A stretch of DNA of 19,639 nucleotides from Hyphomicrobiales bacterium. GTDB lineage: Bacteria > Pseudomonadota > Alphaproteobacteria > Rhizobiales > Beijerinckiaceae. How positions within the stretch are numbered: the stretch's first letter is position 1; the number at the start of each line of letters is the position of its first letter. Below the pieces are notes generated by a model. It worked only from the letters and a program-made list of their open reading frames with translations. It was not told the DNA's origin and searched no databases. The stretch spans positions 1-19,639 of the forward strand of contig JAQGKM010000010.1 of the NCBI GenBank assembly GCA_028290125.1, read 5' to 3'. Of this stretch, positions 6,612 to 15,700 are shown piece after piece. The position numbers were made by a program, and so were the translations under genes.

Positions 6612-7646
6612 TCAACGCGGCTGCGGCGTGACCTGTTTGGCGAGTTCGATCACCGCCGGCGGCGTGTGATAGACGCGTGTCATCAGCTTTTCGATTTCCT
6701 CGCCGGAGACGGGCGTGATTTCCCACTGGCCCTTGTCGGCGTCGGCCACGAACGCCGGATCCTTCATGGTGGCGTCGAAGGCGCGGCGCAGCGTCTGCGT
6801 GCGCTCGGCCGGCATCTGCGGCGGCGCGAGCACCGGGCGGCCCATGACCTGACGGGCGAAGATGACTTCGAGCACGCGGCGCTGCTCGTCGCTCTTGGCG
6901 AAATCCATGATGCCCGGCACGTCCGGCATGTCGGGATGCTTTTCGAGCGACAATTGCAGCAGGACCGAGATCTTGCCGTCCTTCAGCCAGTCGGGCTGCG
7001 TCGACTTCACCGACGACCACGACCAGCCGCAGCGGCCCTGCGCCTCGCCGCGCTCCATCGCAAGGTTCATCGCGGCGCCCCCGGGATAGCCGGTGATGTA
7101 TTTGAATTTCGTGCCGATCATCGCATTGAGCACGGAGGGAAACACTGTCGTGTCATCGGCGCCGAGCGACGTCGCGGACGTCGTCAGCTCGCGCTGCATG
7201 GCGTCCTGGATCGTCTTCACGCCCGAGCCCTGCCAGGCGACGCAGACGCTCACCTCGTTGTTCATGCTGCCGATCCAGGTGAACGACGTCTCGTCCTTGA
7301 AAGTCGCGCCCTTGCCGCCGAGCAGCGGCGTCATCGGCGTGCCGCGTCCCGTCATGCCAATCTGCGTGCCGTCGCGCGGCGCGACTTCGTAGAGATAGTT
7401 CGCCGCCTTGATCGAGCCCGCGCCCGGCATGTTCTGCACGATGACGTTGGGATGCCCGGGAATCTGCGCGCCGTAGTGGCGGGCGAGCAGTCGCGCATAG
7501 AGATCGTAGCCGGAGCCCGCCTCGTAGCCGACGAAGAACTGGATGGTGCGGCCCTTGTAGAAATCCGCCGCGCTCTGGGCGCGAACGGAGGACGCCGAAC
7601 CGGCGCAGGCAAGCATGGCGCAAACATATGCGGCGCGAGACCTCAT
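6612..7646 (-). CDS. Bug-type (TctC-like) tripartite tricarboxylate receptor
   Basis: Predicted 344-residue periplasmic solute-binding protein of the Bug family, which captures small carboxylates or related molecules for TctAB-type transporters. A signal peptide occupies residues 1-23 (VRA cleavage site, then QSAADFYKG). Family signatures are FYKGRTIQFFVGYEAGSGYD near the mature start, PNVIVQNMPGAGSI at about 65-79, and ERGEAQGRCGWSWSSV near 200. The start is fixed by AGGGAGGA a few nt upstream. It lies 55 bp after the cupin gene and 95 bp before the aspartate dehydrogenase gene. No TctA or TctB gene is in the window, so it must use a distant permease or act as a sensor. It is a paralogue of the receptor at 13119-14150. 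Confidence 0.9.
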   Translation of the reverse strand: MRSRAAYVCAMLACAGSASSVRAQSAADFYKGRTIQFFVGYEAGSGYDLYARLLARHYGAQIPGHPNVIVQNMPGAGSIKAANYLYEVAPRDGTQIGMTGRGTPMTPLLGGKGATFKDETSFTWIGSMNNEVSVCVAWQGSGVKTIQDAMQRELTTSATSLGADDTTVFPSVLNAMIGTKFKYITGYPGGAAMNLAMERGEAQGRCGWSWSSVKSTQPDWLKDGKISVLLQLSLEKHPDMPDVPGIMDFAKSDEQRRVLEVIFARQVMGRPVLAPPQMPAERTQTLRRAFDATMKDPAFVADADKGQWEITPVSGEEIEKLMTRVYHTPPAVIELAKQVTPQPR

Positions 7647-7701
7647 GGCGTCCTCCCTGGGCAGAACGGGCTCCGGCTTCTGGTCCGGATGCCCGCTTAA
7701 G

Positions 7702-8133
7702 TCAGCGTACGTTGGTGATCACGTCGATCTTCACCGCATCCACGTCGAGCTTCTGCGGCGCGGCGTCGAGACGCTCGACCTTCACGCCCTTTTCAAAGGC
7801 CGCCATCTGCAGGATTTCGAGATCTTCATCGCCCGAGGATTCGAACCAATATTCGGCGCCGCGCGGCACGAGGATGCCTTCATGCTTGCCGAACTCGCCG
7901 ATGACGACATCGCCCGGGCCGTAGAACGTGACCTTGCCGTTCAGCACGAACCAGAAACCGTCCATGCCGCGATGCGAGTGAAGGTTGTTCTCGCCGCCTT
8001 CGCTGACGATCTGCACGCGGCCGCGAATGATGTCGCTGCCGGCGAGTTGCACGATGCCCTTGCCCCGCTTGAGCTCGGGCTTGGCGTAGCTGAAGGTCTG
8101 GTACGAAGGCTTTTCGGACTGTTGCGTGTCCAT
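7702..8133 (-). CDS. Single-domain cupin protein
   Basis: Predicted 143-residue cytosolic beta-barrel protein. Cupin motif 1 is present as H52-S-H54 with acidic D58 and GFWFVLNGKVTFYG after it; motif 2 is GKHEGILVPRGAEYWFESSG with H84. Thus a HxH, acidic and His ligand set for a divalent metal can be seen, with Asp where Glu is usual. The start has GGGAGG about 10 nt upstream. It is the first gene of the cupin-Bug-aspartate dehydrogenase group and starts 82 bp after the end of the ABC permease gene. Small cupins of this kind act as dioxygenases, isomerases or sugar-binding regulators; the substrate cannot be told from sequence. Confidence 0.85.
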   Translation of the reverse strand: MDTQQSEKPSYQTFSYAKPELKRGKGIVQLAGSDIIRGRVQIVSEGGENNLHSHRGMDGFWFVLNGKVTFYGPGDVVIGEFGKHEGILVPRGAEYWFESSGDEDLEILQMAAFEKGVKVERLDAAPQKLDVDAVKIDVITNVR

Positions 8134-8215
8134 GCCGGTGGTCCTCCCGATGTATGGAGCTTGTGAGCGCGCTCCGTCACGGGATGATTGCAGAGGCGCG
8201 CGGGGCCGACAAGCC

Positions 8216-9752
8216 CTATCGCAGAGGCGTGAGCAGCGTTTCCGCCGCCTGCGCGGGCGTCTGCTTGTCGGTGTCGCGATCGGCGGCGTAATTGGCGGCG
8301 CGCATCGCCTCGGGCTTGATAGCGCCGATCAGCGGCGTCAGCGCGCGCACCAGCACGGGATCGTCGCGTCGCTTGGGCGACAGCAGCACCAGCGCGTCAT
8401 AGGCCGGAATGGCGCCCTTCGGATCGGCGAGCAGCACGAGCTTTTCCGCCGCAATGCGTCCGTCGCTCGAAAAGGCGGAGATGACGTCGGCCTCGCCGGT
8501 CGCGAGCGCGCGATACACGAAGGTCGGGTTAAAGCTGCGTGTCGCCTTGAAGGCGAGGCCGTAGGCATTGCGCAGCGTCGCCCATTCGGGCCGCTCCAGA
8601 AACTCGAGGTCGGCGCCGAGCGTCAATTGCGGCGCGACGCGCGCGAGATCGTCGATGCTCTTCACGCCAAGCGCCGCCGCGCGCTCCGGCCTCATGGCCA
8701 GCGCATAGGCGTTTTCGAAACCGAGCGCGCCGAGCACGCGCACGTCGTCGCGCTCCTGCAGTGTGCGCGTCAGATCGGCGATCATCTGGTCATGTGGCGG
8801 CGTGTCGGTGCGGCCGAGCGCGTTGTTCCAGAGCGTGCCGGCGTAATCGACATAGACGTCGAGGTCGCTGCCCACGAGCGCGCGGTAGACGATGGCCGAG
8901 CCGAGCCCCTGCTGAATGCGGGCGCTCGCCCCCTGCCCCTCGATCCGCCGCGACATGGCTTCGGCCAGGATGAACTGCTCGGAAAAGTTCTTGGCGCCGA
9001 TCACATAGGTCTTTGCGCCAGAGCCATATCCGACAAACAGCGCGGCGCCGACGCCGGCGAGGATCACCAGCGCGCCGGCGCCGATGCGACGCCTGTCGCG
9101 CGCTGCGACGCCGTGCTCGACGGCGCCCAGCGCGAGATCGGCGACGATGGCGACGAGCGCCGACATCACGCAACCGAAGATCACCGTTACCCAGTTCTCG
9201 GTCTGCAGCCCCGAGAAGATGTAATTGCCGAGCGTCGTCTGTCCGACAGGCGTGGCGAGCGTCGCTGCGCCGATGGTCCATACCGCCGCCGTGCGCACGC
9301 CGGCCATCACGACGGGCGCCGACAAAGGTCCCTGCACGCGAGCGAGAATTTGCCATTCCGTCATGCCGACGCCGCGCGCGGCCTCGATGATGTCGGCGTC
9401 GACCCCGCGCAATCCCGCAACCGCGTTGCGCAGGATCGGCAGCATGGCGTAGAGCGTCAGCGCCAGCAGCGCGGGCAAAAAGCCGAGCGCCGGCACGCCG
9501 CGGCCGAACACGGATGTCGTCAGCGCGGAGAGCGCCAGCAGCACGGGATAGAACAGCGCCATCAGCGCGAGGCCGGGAATGGTCTGGACGAGACTTGCGG
9601 CGGCGACGAGCGGTCCCGCAAAGCGCGGCCTGCGCAAGGCGAGCAACGTCAGCGGCGCGCAGAGCACGAGCGCCAAAGCGAGCGCCGCCGCGCACAGCAG
9701 CACATGCTGCGACAGATATTCGGGAAGAACCCGCCACGCGGCGTTCAGGCGC

Positions 9753-9760
<8 letters not shown>
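8216..9760 (-). CDS. Osmoprotectant-type ABC transporter, permease fused to binding protein
   Basis: Predicted 514-residue inner-membrane protein combining two parts usually encoded apart. Residues 1-215 are an ABC permease with about five or six membrane helices and the ATPase-contact motif EAARGVGMTEWQ (EAA at 126-128, G132). A further helix (about 228-246) tethers a substrate-binding domain from about 251 to the end, beginning TYVIGAKNFSEQFILAEAMS and including GSAIVYRALVGSDLDVYVDYAGT, the signature of OpuAC/OsmF-type glycine betaine, choline or related quaternary amine receptors. Such fusions are known in this family. Start ATG at 9760 overlaps the ATPase gene by 8 bp, indicating coupled translation. 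Substrate inferred from family only; aromatic cage residues were not checked. Confidence 0.9.
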
Positions 9761-10517
<757 letters not shown>

Positions 10518-10531
10518 GTCGGGCGCCGCGC

Positions 10532-11347
10532 TCAATCGAGCGTCGCGACACCGTTGCCATCGATCTGGCGGCCGAGCATTGCGATCGCGCGCTGGTACAC
10601 GCTGGCGGCGTTCCACGCCTGGATGGCGGCGAAGTTCGGCTCGCCCGGCTGGTAGCCGGCGTGCGGACGCCAGCCTTTGGCCTTCAGGAAATTCGCCGTG
10701 GCGGTCAGCGCCGTATCGGCGTCATCGAGGCTGCCGTTGGCGTAAAGCAGCACGTTCTTGGGCAGGAACTGCGTGTGGCCGACTTCGCCATGCATCGAGC
10801 CGCGCGACGAGGCCGAGAGAATGCCGCGGTCGACGAGCTTCAGGGCCGCGTCGAGCTGGTCGGAGAAGAATTCGCTTCTGCGGCAGTCGTAGGCGAGCGT
10901 CGCGACGGCCGACAGGGCGTTCTGGTTGCCGCGCGTGCGGCCAAAGCCCGTCTCCATGCCCCAGATCGCCAGCAGCGGACCGGCGGGCACGCCGTAGCGC
11001 TGCTCGATGGATGTGAACAGCGCGGCGTTGCTGCGTTTCAGTACGCGACCGCGCGATACGATCACCGGCCCGCCGCGCTTGGCGAGAAAGTCTTCCAGCG
11101 ACAGCTTGAAGCTCTTCTGCCCGCGATCGGCGGAGATGGTCGGATGCGCATAGTTCGTCGTCATCAGGGCGGCGACGCCCGCCTGCCCTGCGCCGCGCGC
11201 CCGCGCCTCGCTGGCGAATTCACGCTTCCAGTCTTCAAAACCCGCCGACGTGTTGCCGCAGGATGCGGCGAACGCCTGCCCGCCGAGCACGGCGGTCGAC
11301 AGGACCGCGAGAAGTGACGCCGTGGCGCGAGACATATTCATGGGCAT
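10532..11347 (-). CDS. MltB-like lytic murein transglycosylase
   Basis: Predicted 271-residue exported enzyme that cleaves the glycan strands of peptidoglycan, forming 1,6-anhydromuramic ends. Signal peptide 1-28 (AFA, then ASCG). The catalytic Glu is E132 in AIWGMETGFGRTRGN, the MltB/SLT_2 family motif; HGEVGHTQFLPKNVLLYANG corresponds to the second family motif, and FLKAKGWRPHAGYQPGEP follows as in MltB relatives. There is no C-terminal peptidoglycan-binding domain. Three Met codons lie close together (11347, 11341, 11335); a GGA 9 nt before 11341 makes that start equally possible. It sits 24 bp after the L,D-transpeptidase gene and 14 bp before the ABC ATPase gene. Confidence 0.9.
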   Translation of the reverse strand: MPMNMSRATASLLAVLSTAVLGGQAFAASCGNTSAGFEDWKREFASEARARGAGQAGVAALMTTNYAHPTISADRGQKSFKLSLEDFLAKRGGPVIVSRGRVLKRSNAALFTSIEQRYGVPAGPLLAIWGMETGFGRTRGNQNALSAVATLAYDCRRSEFFSDQLDAALKLVDRGILSASSRGSMHGEVGHTQFLPKNVLLYANGSLDDADTALTATANFLKAKGWRPHAGYQPGEPNFAAIQAWNAASVYQRAIAMLGRQIDGNGVATLD

Positions 11348-11371
11348 TGGTCCGTTCTGAAACGAGTTCGC

Positions 11372-11968
11372 CTAGTAGAGGCCGTAGAGCGGGTTCTGGG
11401 AAGCGCGCGAGTCCAGGATGCGCGTGGACCCGTCCGGCGCGACGATCAGCAGTTCGCCGGTCGGCGGCGCCTCGGGCTCGCGTGCGGCCCGCGCAGTCTT
11501 GATGGATTTCATGTTGCGGAGCGCAACCTGCACGTCGCCGCTGATTTCGACCTTGGTGTTGCCCATCTTCTGCTGCGCGACAAGCGCGAAGAGCTTCGCC
11601 GCATTGGCGGGCGCCAGGCGCACGCAGCCGTGCGAGGCGGCCGGGCGGCCGATCGGATCGAAGCTGCCGTGGATGGCGTGACCGTTGAGGTCGAAGAAGA
11701 TCGCATAGGGCATCGGCGCCTGATCGTATTCCTGCGAATAATGATCGGCGTCCATGCGATTGGGGCGGAAGTTTCCGCGCGGCGTCTCGAAGCCCGGACG
11801 GCCCGTCGACACCGGCCATTCGTAGAGCTGGGCGCCGTCCACGGCGACGACCATGCGCTGCGTGGACTGATCGACCTTGATCAACAATTCGGCGCGCGCT
11901 GCGCCGCTCGAGACCGTGAACGCGACCATCGCCGCGACAACGCACGCGGACTTTCGAATTGAACGCAT
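11372..11968 (-). CDS. L,D-transpeptidase (YkuD family)
   Basis: Predicted 198-residue periplasmic enzyme that forms 3-3 peptide cross-links in peptidoglycan or attaches proteins to it. A signal peptide ends near residue 26 (AARA, then ELLIKVDQS). The YkuD domain follows: VDQSTQRMVVAVDG at the start, HGSFDPIGRPAASHGCVRL at 100-118 with catalytic Cys115 and its His partners. The last 60 residues (after NMKSIKTARAAREPEAPP) are a charged linker ending in NPLYGLY, not a known domain. Start at 11968 is fixed by AGGAGGG 5 nt upstream. It is the first of four closely spaced minus-strand genes, so its promoter, in the 200 bp upstream, probably drives the transglycosylase and ABC genes too. Confidence 0.92.
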   Translation of the reverse strand: MRSIRKSACVVAAMVAFTVSSGAARAELLIKVDQSTQRMVVAVDGAQLYEWPVSTGRPGFETPRGNFRPNRMDADHYSQEYDQAPMPYAIFFDLNGHAIHGSFDPIGRPAASHGCVRLAPANAAKLFALVAQQKMGNTKVEISGDVQVALRNMKSIKTARAAREPEAPPTGELLIVAPDGSTRILDSRASQNPLYGLY

Positions 11969-12169
11969 TGCACCCTCCTGCCTGTCCGATAATCCCCGAC
12001 AAACGGTCACGGTTCCCACAAGCGCTGTTCGAGCGCCCATAAGGACAGGCCCAAGGTTTACCACACGTGTCGAAGCGGCCGCAAAATGTCGGTTTCGGCC
12101 GAGAGCGATACGCGACAAATCAGGCCGGAATGCGCGCACGCCGGCCCGGATGCCCGCGCTCGGGATAGA

Positions 12170-13078
12170 TCAGGCTGCGGGGAAGCCGAACAGCCGGGCC
12201 GGATTGTCGACCAGCACCTTCTTGCGCAGCGCTTCGTCGGGCGCGATGACGGCCAGAAGGTCGAGCAGATCGCCCTCATTTGGCGTGCGGCCCGGCATGA
12301 ACGTGTTGCCGTGCGGCCAGTCGGTGCCCCAGATCACGCGATCGGGCGCGACCGCCAGCACGGCCTGCGCGAACGGAACCATGTCCATGAACGGCAGGCT
12401 GCCTTCGACATGCGCCTTGGGCGTCGCGCTGATCTTGTCAAAGCTGCACAGCTTGATCCAGAAGCGGTCGTCGCGGATGAGGTCGAGCAACAGCTGGAAT
12501 GCCGGCTGCTGCACGCCGTCGCGGGCCCGCACGCGGGCCATGTGGTCGATGATCGTCACGATGGGGAGCGCGCGGATGTAGCTCTCGTGATGCACCAGAT
12601 CCTTGGGGTCGAGATGCAGGTCGAGCACCCAGTTGCGCTTCTGCAGGGCCGGCAGATGGGCGCTGAGATGCTCCTCGCTGCCGGGGCGATCGTCCATCAG
12701 GTGGAAACGCGCGCCGCGGATGCCGCCCTCGTGCAGGGCGTCGAGCGTGCGGTCGTCGAAGCTCTCGTCGATGTTGGCGATTCCGCGCGCATTGTCGCCG
12801 ATGGCGGCTATGCCATCGAGAATGACCTGGTTGTCGTGCCCGTGCGCCTGCGGCGTCACGAAGACGGCGCGGCTGAGGCCCGTGATCTTCTGCATCGCGA
12901 GGTAATGTTCGAGCGGCGCGGCGGGCGGCGTGTAGCGCCGCGTCTCCGCATAGGGATAGAGATCGGGCGGGCCGAAGATATGCGCATGCGTGTCGCAGGC
13001 GCCCGGCGGCAGCGTGTAGTGCGGCGCGCGCGTATTGGGATCGGGGCCAAGACTTACCGGCAGTTTCGCGCGCGCCAT
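12170..13078 (-). CDS. Amidohydrolase, 2-pyrone-4,6-dicarboxylate hydrolase-like
   Basis: Predicted 302-residue metal-dependent hydrolase of the amidohydrolase 2 family. The N-terminal metal motif DTHAHIFGPPDLYPY is at 29-43, then FVTPQAHGHDN, GARFHLM, IIDHMARV and C-terminal VIWGTDWPHGNTFMP, with the active-site Asp in WGTDWPH. This pattern is that of LigI (2-pyrone-4,6-dicarboxylate lactonase) and its relatives such as galactarolactone isomerases. The start is one of two adjacent ATGs; 13078 is preferred because GGAG then lies 6 nt upstream (13081 would leave 3). It is 40 bp after the Bug receptor gene, suggesting that the receptor brings in the substrate or a precursor. Other protocatechuate 4,5-cleavage genes are absent, so the true substrate is open. 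Confidence 0.85.
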   Translation of the reverse strand: MARAKLPVSLGPDPNTRAPHYTLPPGACDTHAHIFGPPDLYPYAETRRYTPPAAPLEHYLAMQKITGLSRAVFVTPQAHGHDNQVILDGIAAIGDNARGIANIDESFDDRTLDALHEGGIRGARFHLMDDRPGSEEHLSAHLPALQKRNWVLDLHLDPKDLVHHESYIRALPIVTIIDHMARVRARDGVQQPAFQLLLDLIRDDRFWIKLCSFDKISATPKAHVEGSLPFMDMVPFAQAVLAVAPDRVIWGTDWPHGNTFMPGRTPNEGDLLDLLAVIAPDEALRKKVLVDNPARLFGFPAA

Positions 13079-13118
13079 CATGTTCTCCGCTGTTCGATGT
13101 TGTGAGGGAAAGGCCCGC

Positions 13119-14150
13119 TCATTCCTTGATGGCGAGCCGCGCCTTGTCGAGAATGGTTTGCGGAAAGCCGTAGAGCCGGGCGACGATGCTTTCCGCCTCC
13201 GCGCCGCCGACAGGGCTGACCGGCAGGCCGATCTTTTCCGCTTCGGCAGCAAGCGCGGGGTCCTGCGCGGCTTCGTCGAAGGCCTTGCGCAGCAAGGCGA
13301 CGCGATCGCGCGCGACCTTGTTCGACATGATGAAAGGTCGCCCGATTTCGCCCGAGAGCAGCAGCATGTCGATGACGTCCCGGCTTTCCTGTGAGGGCGC
13401 AACATCGCCGATAAAAGGCGCGGCGGCGAGGATGGCGGGCGATGTCGCGCGCGACAGCCGCGCGATGATGTTGACCTTGTCGTTCTTGAGCCAGTCTTCC
13501 GGCACCGACGACCACGAGATGCAGACGCCGTCGAGTTCGCCGCGCTCGACCGCAAGGTTCATTTCCGTATTGCCGCGATAGGCGCTGATGATCCGCAGGT
13601 TGAGATCGAACAGATTGCGCATCATCGCAACATTGTTGGCCGAACTCGAATTCGGCCCGGCGCCGCCGAACACGGCCTGCTTGCGGCTGGCGAAGTCCGC
13701 CAGCGAGCGGATGTTGGTGTCCTTCCAGGCCATGCAGGCGCGCACGTCGCGCGCCAGCGAGCCCACCCAGGCGAACTGGTCGAAGCGCACCTTCGCCTTG
13801 TCGCCGTCGCTCATGGATTCGTTGAGGAGCCCGGAATTGAAAGTGGTCAGCGTCAGCCCGTCGGGCGGCGCGACGTCACGCGTGAACAGCACGGCGCTCA
13901 GGCTGCCGGCGCCGGGCATGTTGCGCACGACGATCGTGGGCGCGCCGGGAATGAACCGCGCATAATGGCGGGCCAGCAGGCGCGCATATTGATCGTAACC
14001 GCCGCCTGCGCTGACGCCCACGACCAGGTTGATCGTCTTGCCGGGGTAGAAGGCTGCGGCGTCCTGCGCGTTTGCCGGAGCCAGGGGAAGGCTCGCGGTC
14101 GCCAGCAAGGCCTGAAGCGCCAAGGCCAGCGCGGTCCTGATCGTGCGCAT
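13119..14150 (-). CDS. Bug-type (TctC-like) tripartite tricarboxylate receptor
   Basis: Predicted 343-residue periplasmic binding protein of the Bug family. Signal peptide with cleavage near NAQ (about residue 29), then DAAAFYPGKTINLVVGVSAGGGYDQYARLLARHY, the typical mature start, PTIVVRNMPGAGSL, and ERGELDGVCISWSSV. The start at 14150 is chosen for GGGAGGA 5 nt upstream, just before the signal peptide; the longer in-frame reading adds a non-hydrophobic leader. It is clearly related to the receptor at 6612-7646 (shared blocks YARLLARHY, NMPGAGS, WLKxxKxx, SWSSV), so the two are probably of one subfamily. It lies upstream of, and 40 bp from, the amidohydrolase gene. No TctA/TctB is nearby. Confidence 0.9.
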   Translation of the reverse strand: MRTIRTALALALQALLATASLPLAPANAQDAAAFYPGKTINLVVGVSAGGGYDQYARLLARHYARFIPGAPTIVVRNMPGAGSLSAVLFTRDVAPPDGLTLTTFNSGLLNESMSDGDKAKVRFDQFAWVGSLARDVRACMAWKDTNIRSLADFASRKQAVFGGAGPNSSSANNVAMMRNLFDLNLRIISAYRGNTEMNLAVERGELDGVCISWSSVPEDWLKNDKVNIIARLSRATSPAILAAAPFIGDVAPSQESRDVIDMLLLSGEIGRPFIMSNKVARDRVALLRKAFDEAAQDPALAAEAEKIGLPVSPVGGAEAESIVARLYGFPQTILDKARLAIKE

Positions 14151-14247
14151 GTCGTCCTCCCGTTGTCCCGCTTGTGCGGGCTCTTGGGGCGACCGTAGCG
14201 GTTTCCCGGCGAACCACCAAGGTTCGCCGCGCATCACATCTGTCGCC

Positions 14248-14472
14248 TCAGGCGACCAGCCGGCAGTTCTGGGCGTTCTTGATGAACTTGAAGTTCAGGT
14301 CGCTGGGCTGCCATTCGGCCTGGATGCTCTCGCATTCGCGCTTCGCCGCTTCGATGGTGGAGTAGCAGTTCTTGTAGGTCCGCCCGGAGAGCTTGTGGCG
14401 GATCAGATACTGGCTCTTGGTGTCCTGGAAAATGTTGAGGACGTCATGGACGGGATGAAATGCCAATTGCAT
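14248..14472 (-). CDS. 74-residue hypothetical protein
   Basis: Predicted small soluble protein, not recognised. It begins MQLAFHPVHDVLNIFQDTKS, has aromatic and charged residues with two or three Cys (NCYST, RECES, QNCRLVA), and contains a likely helix EAAKRECESIQAEW; there is no signal peptide or membrane segment. The start at 14472 is supported by a short GGA 3 nt upstream only, so the ribosome site is weak; an in-frame extension to 14787 reads as Arg/Pro/Ser-rich shadow sequence and is rejected. The amino-acid pattern (conserved-looking hydrophobics and acidic helix) differs from the surrounding shadow frames, which favours a real gene. It ends 97 bp upstream of the Bug gene start. Confidence 0.6.
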   Translation of the reverse strand: MQLAFHPVHDVLNIFQDTKSQYLIRHKLSGRTYKNCYSTIEAAKRECESIQAEWQPSDLNFKFIKNAQNCRLVA

Positions 14473-14648
14473 GTTCCGATGTCTTGAGGGGCGGGACGAA
14501 CGTCTGCGTTGTCTTGGCACGTTGGAGCACAAGGGCCAAACTTTAAGCGCGTTCCCCGACCATTTGCCGGCCTCTCTCCCCTGAAACCTGCAGCGTCGAC
14601 AATGCCTGGCGGATGCGGTCAAGCTCACCCGCCAGGGTGACGGGCGCG

Positions 14649-14864
14649 TTAGCTGCAATAGGTGATCCGGCAGTACCCGCGGCGAGGTGTCCGCACGGCA
14701 CATTGGCGCAGGGCCATGCGCTTCGCCTGACCGGAACTCGACGAGCGTCCCCACCCGGAAGCGCCTGTCGTGCCGCGCGCTTCGCAATAAGCGGCGCTCG
14801 CCTGCCCGGCTGCGAGCGTCACAAGTCCGGCGGTGAGGAAGAAGGTCGCAAGAAAACGCTTCAT
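14649..14864 (-). CDS. Small secreted four-cysteine protein
   Basis: Predicted 71-residue exported protein. Residues 1-24 are a clear signal peptide (MKRFLATFF, hydrophobic core, ASA cleavage), leaving about 47 residues that are basic, Ser/Gly-rich and carry four Cys (AYC, RQC, GYC, TYC), enough for two disulfides. The segment GWGRSSSSGQAKRMALRQC followed by GYCRITYC is reminiscent of the DUF4189 type (Trp-Gly, Ala helix ending in Cys, then a Cys strand), but this is only a resemblance. AAGGAA about 8 nt upstream of the ATG supports the start. It lies 59 bp after the 258-residue secreted protein gene and may share its transcript. Confidence 0.75.
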   Translation of the reverse strand: MKRFLATFFLTAGLVTLAAGQASAAYCEARGTTGASGWGRSSSSGQAKRMALRQCAVRTPRRGYCRITYCS

Positions 14865-14923
14865 GCCAAATTCCTTTCTGGTTGAAAATAGATCTGAAAA
14901 TCCTGCAGCGTCTGCCTACGACG

Positions 14924-15700
14924 TCACTCGAACGTCGCCGAGGTCTTGTCGGACTTGCGGTTGTATTTGATGGTCATCTTTTCGAACTTGCAGAGATCGA
15001 CATCGCGCCAGACCGCCTCTGAATCGTCGTCCGAGTAGACAACCTTCAGATCCCAGATGCAGGACTTCTCCTTCCGGCCGAGACGAATGACCTCCTCGTC
15101 ACCGTCCTCCAGCTCGTCGTCGCCGAGAAGCTCTTCGCCCCAGACATTCGCACTCGCGGGCGACACGTAGACTTCGCTGATGTCGTATCCCGTGCGATTG
15201 ACGACCGTGAACTTTCCGCGCGTCAGAACCGGCGCTGCCGCCACAGGCTCGGCGGCCGGCAGAGCGGCGCCCTTGATCTCGAAGACAGCGTCGTTGGTCT
15301 TCTTGCTGTCGACGAACAGGTCGATGCGATAGCTGCCGGTCGGGAAGCCGGCATTCGGTTTGCTGAGATTGCAATTCAGGATGTTCACGCGAATCCCCAG
15401 GACCGTCCCGGCGATCAGTTCGGCCGTGTCGATGACGTAGTTCTGCGGCACGCCGACAGCGGCGGCGGCAACCCACGCGCAGCTCATCTTTGCGTCGAGG
15501 GGAACGTCGACGAGTTCGGCGCGCACGAAGATCTTCGCCACGTCCGGCGCAAACACGATCTCGGCCGGGCCGTCCTTGACGGATGAAACCGTGATGGACT
15601 TGAACCCCGGATCCGCCTGCGCGGGCGCGGACAGGACGGCCATGACCAACAGTCCAAACAGACCGGAAGAACGCAACAGCTGTGAGATGAATTCAATCAT
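14924..15700 (-). CDS. Secreted protein of unknown function with acidic loop
   Basis: Predicted 258-residue periplasmic or surface protein. Signal peptide with cleavage near AQA (about residue 30), mature start DPGFKSITVSS. Two beta-rich halves can be seen: residues about 31-150 (FVRAELVDVP, GSYRIDLFVDSK) and, after an Ala/Pro linker, a C-terminal domain FTVVNRTGYDISEVYVSPAS, WGEELLGDDELEDGDEE, SCIWDLKVVYSDDDSEAVW, VDLCKFEKMTIKYN. The second domain has paired Cys and an acidic loop that could bind a cation; similar domains occur in secreted alphaproteobacterial proteins, though no function is known to me. Start at 15700 has GGA 8 nt upstream; an in-frame TTG at 15757 is possible but would put a long leader before the signal peptide. 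Confidence 0.75.
   Translation of the reverse strand: MIEFISQLLRSSGLFGLLVMAVLSAPAQADPGFKSITVSSVKDGPAEIVFAPDVAKIFVRAELVDVPLDAKMSCAWVAAAAVGVPQNYVIDTAELIAGTVLGIRVNILNCNLSKPNAGFPTGSYRIDLFVDSKKTNDAVFEIKGAALPAAEPVAAAPVLTRGKFTVVNRTGYDISEVYVSPASANVWGEELLGDDELEDGDEEVIRLGRKEKSCIWDLKVVYSDDDSEAVWRDVDLCKFEKMTIKYNRKSDKTSATFE

Noticed and set aside
8156..8175. Operator palindrome GAGCGCGCTC upstream of the cupin gene
   Set aside because: A 10-bp GC palindrome is expected by chance at this base composition and nothing else supports it.
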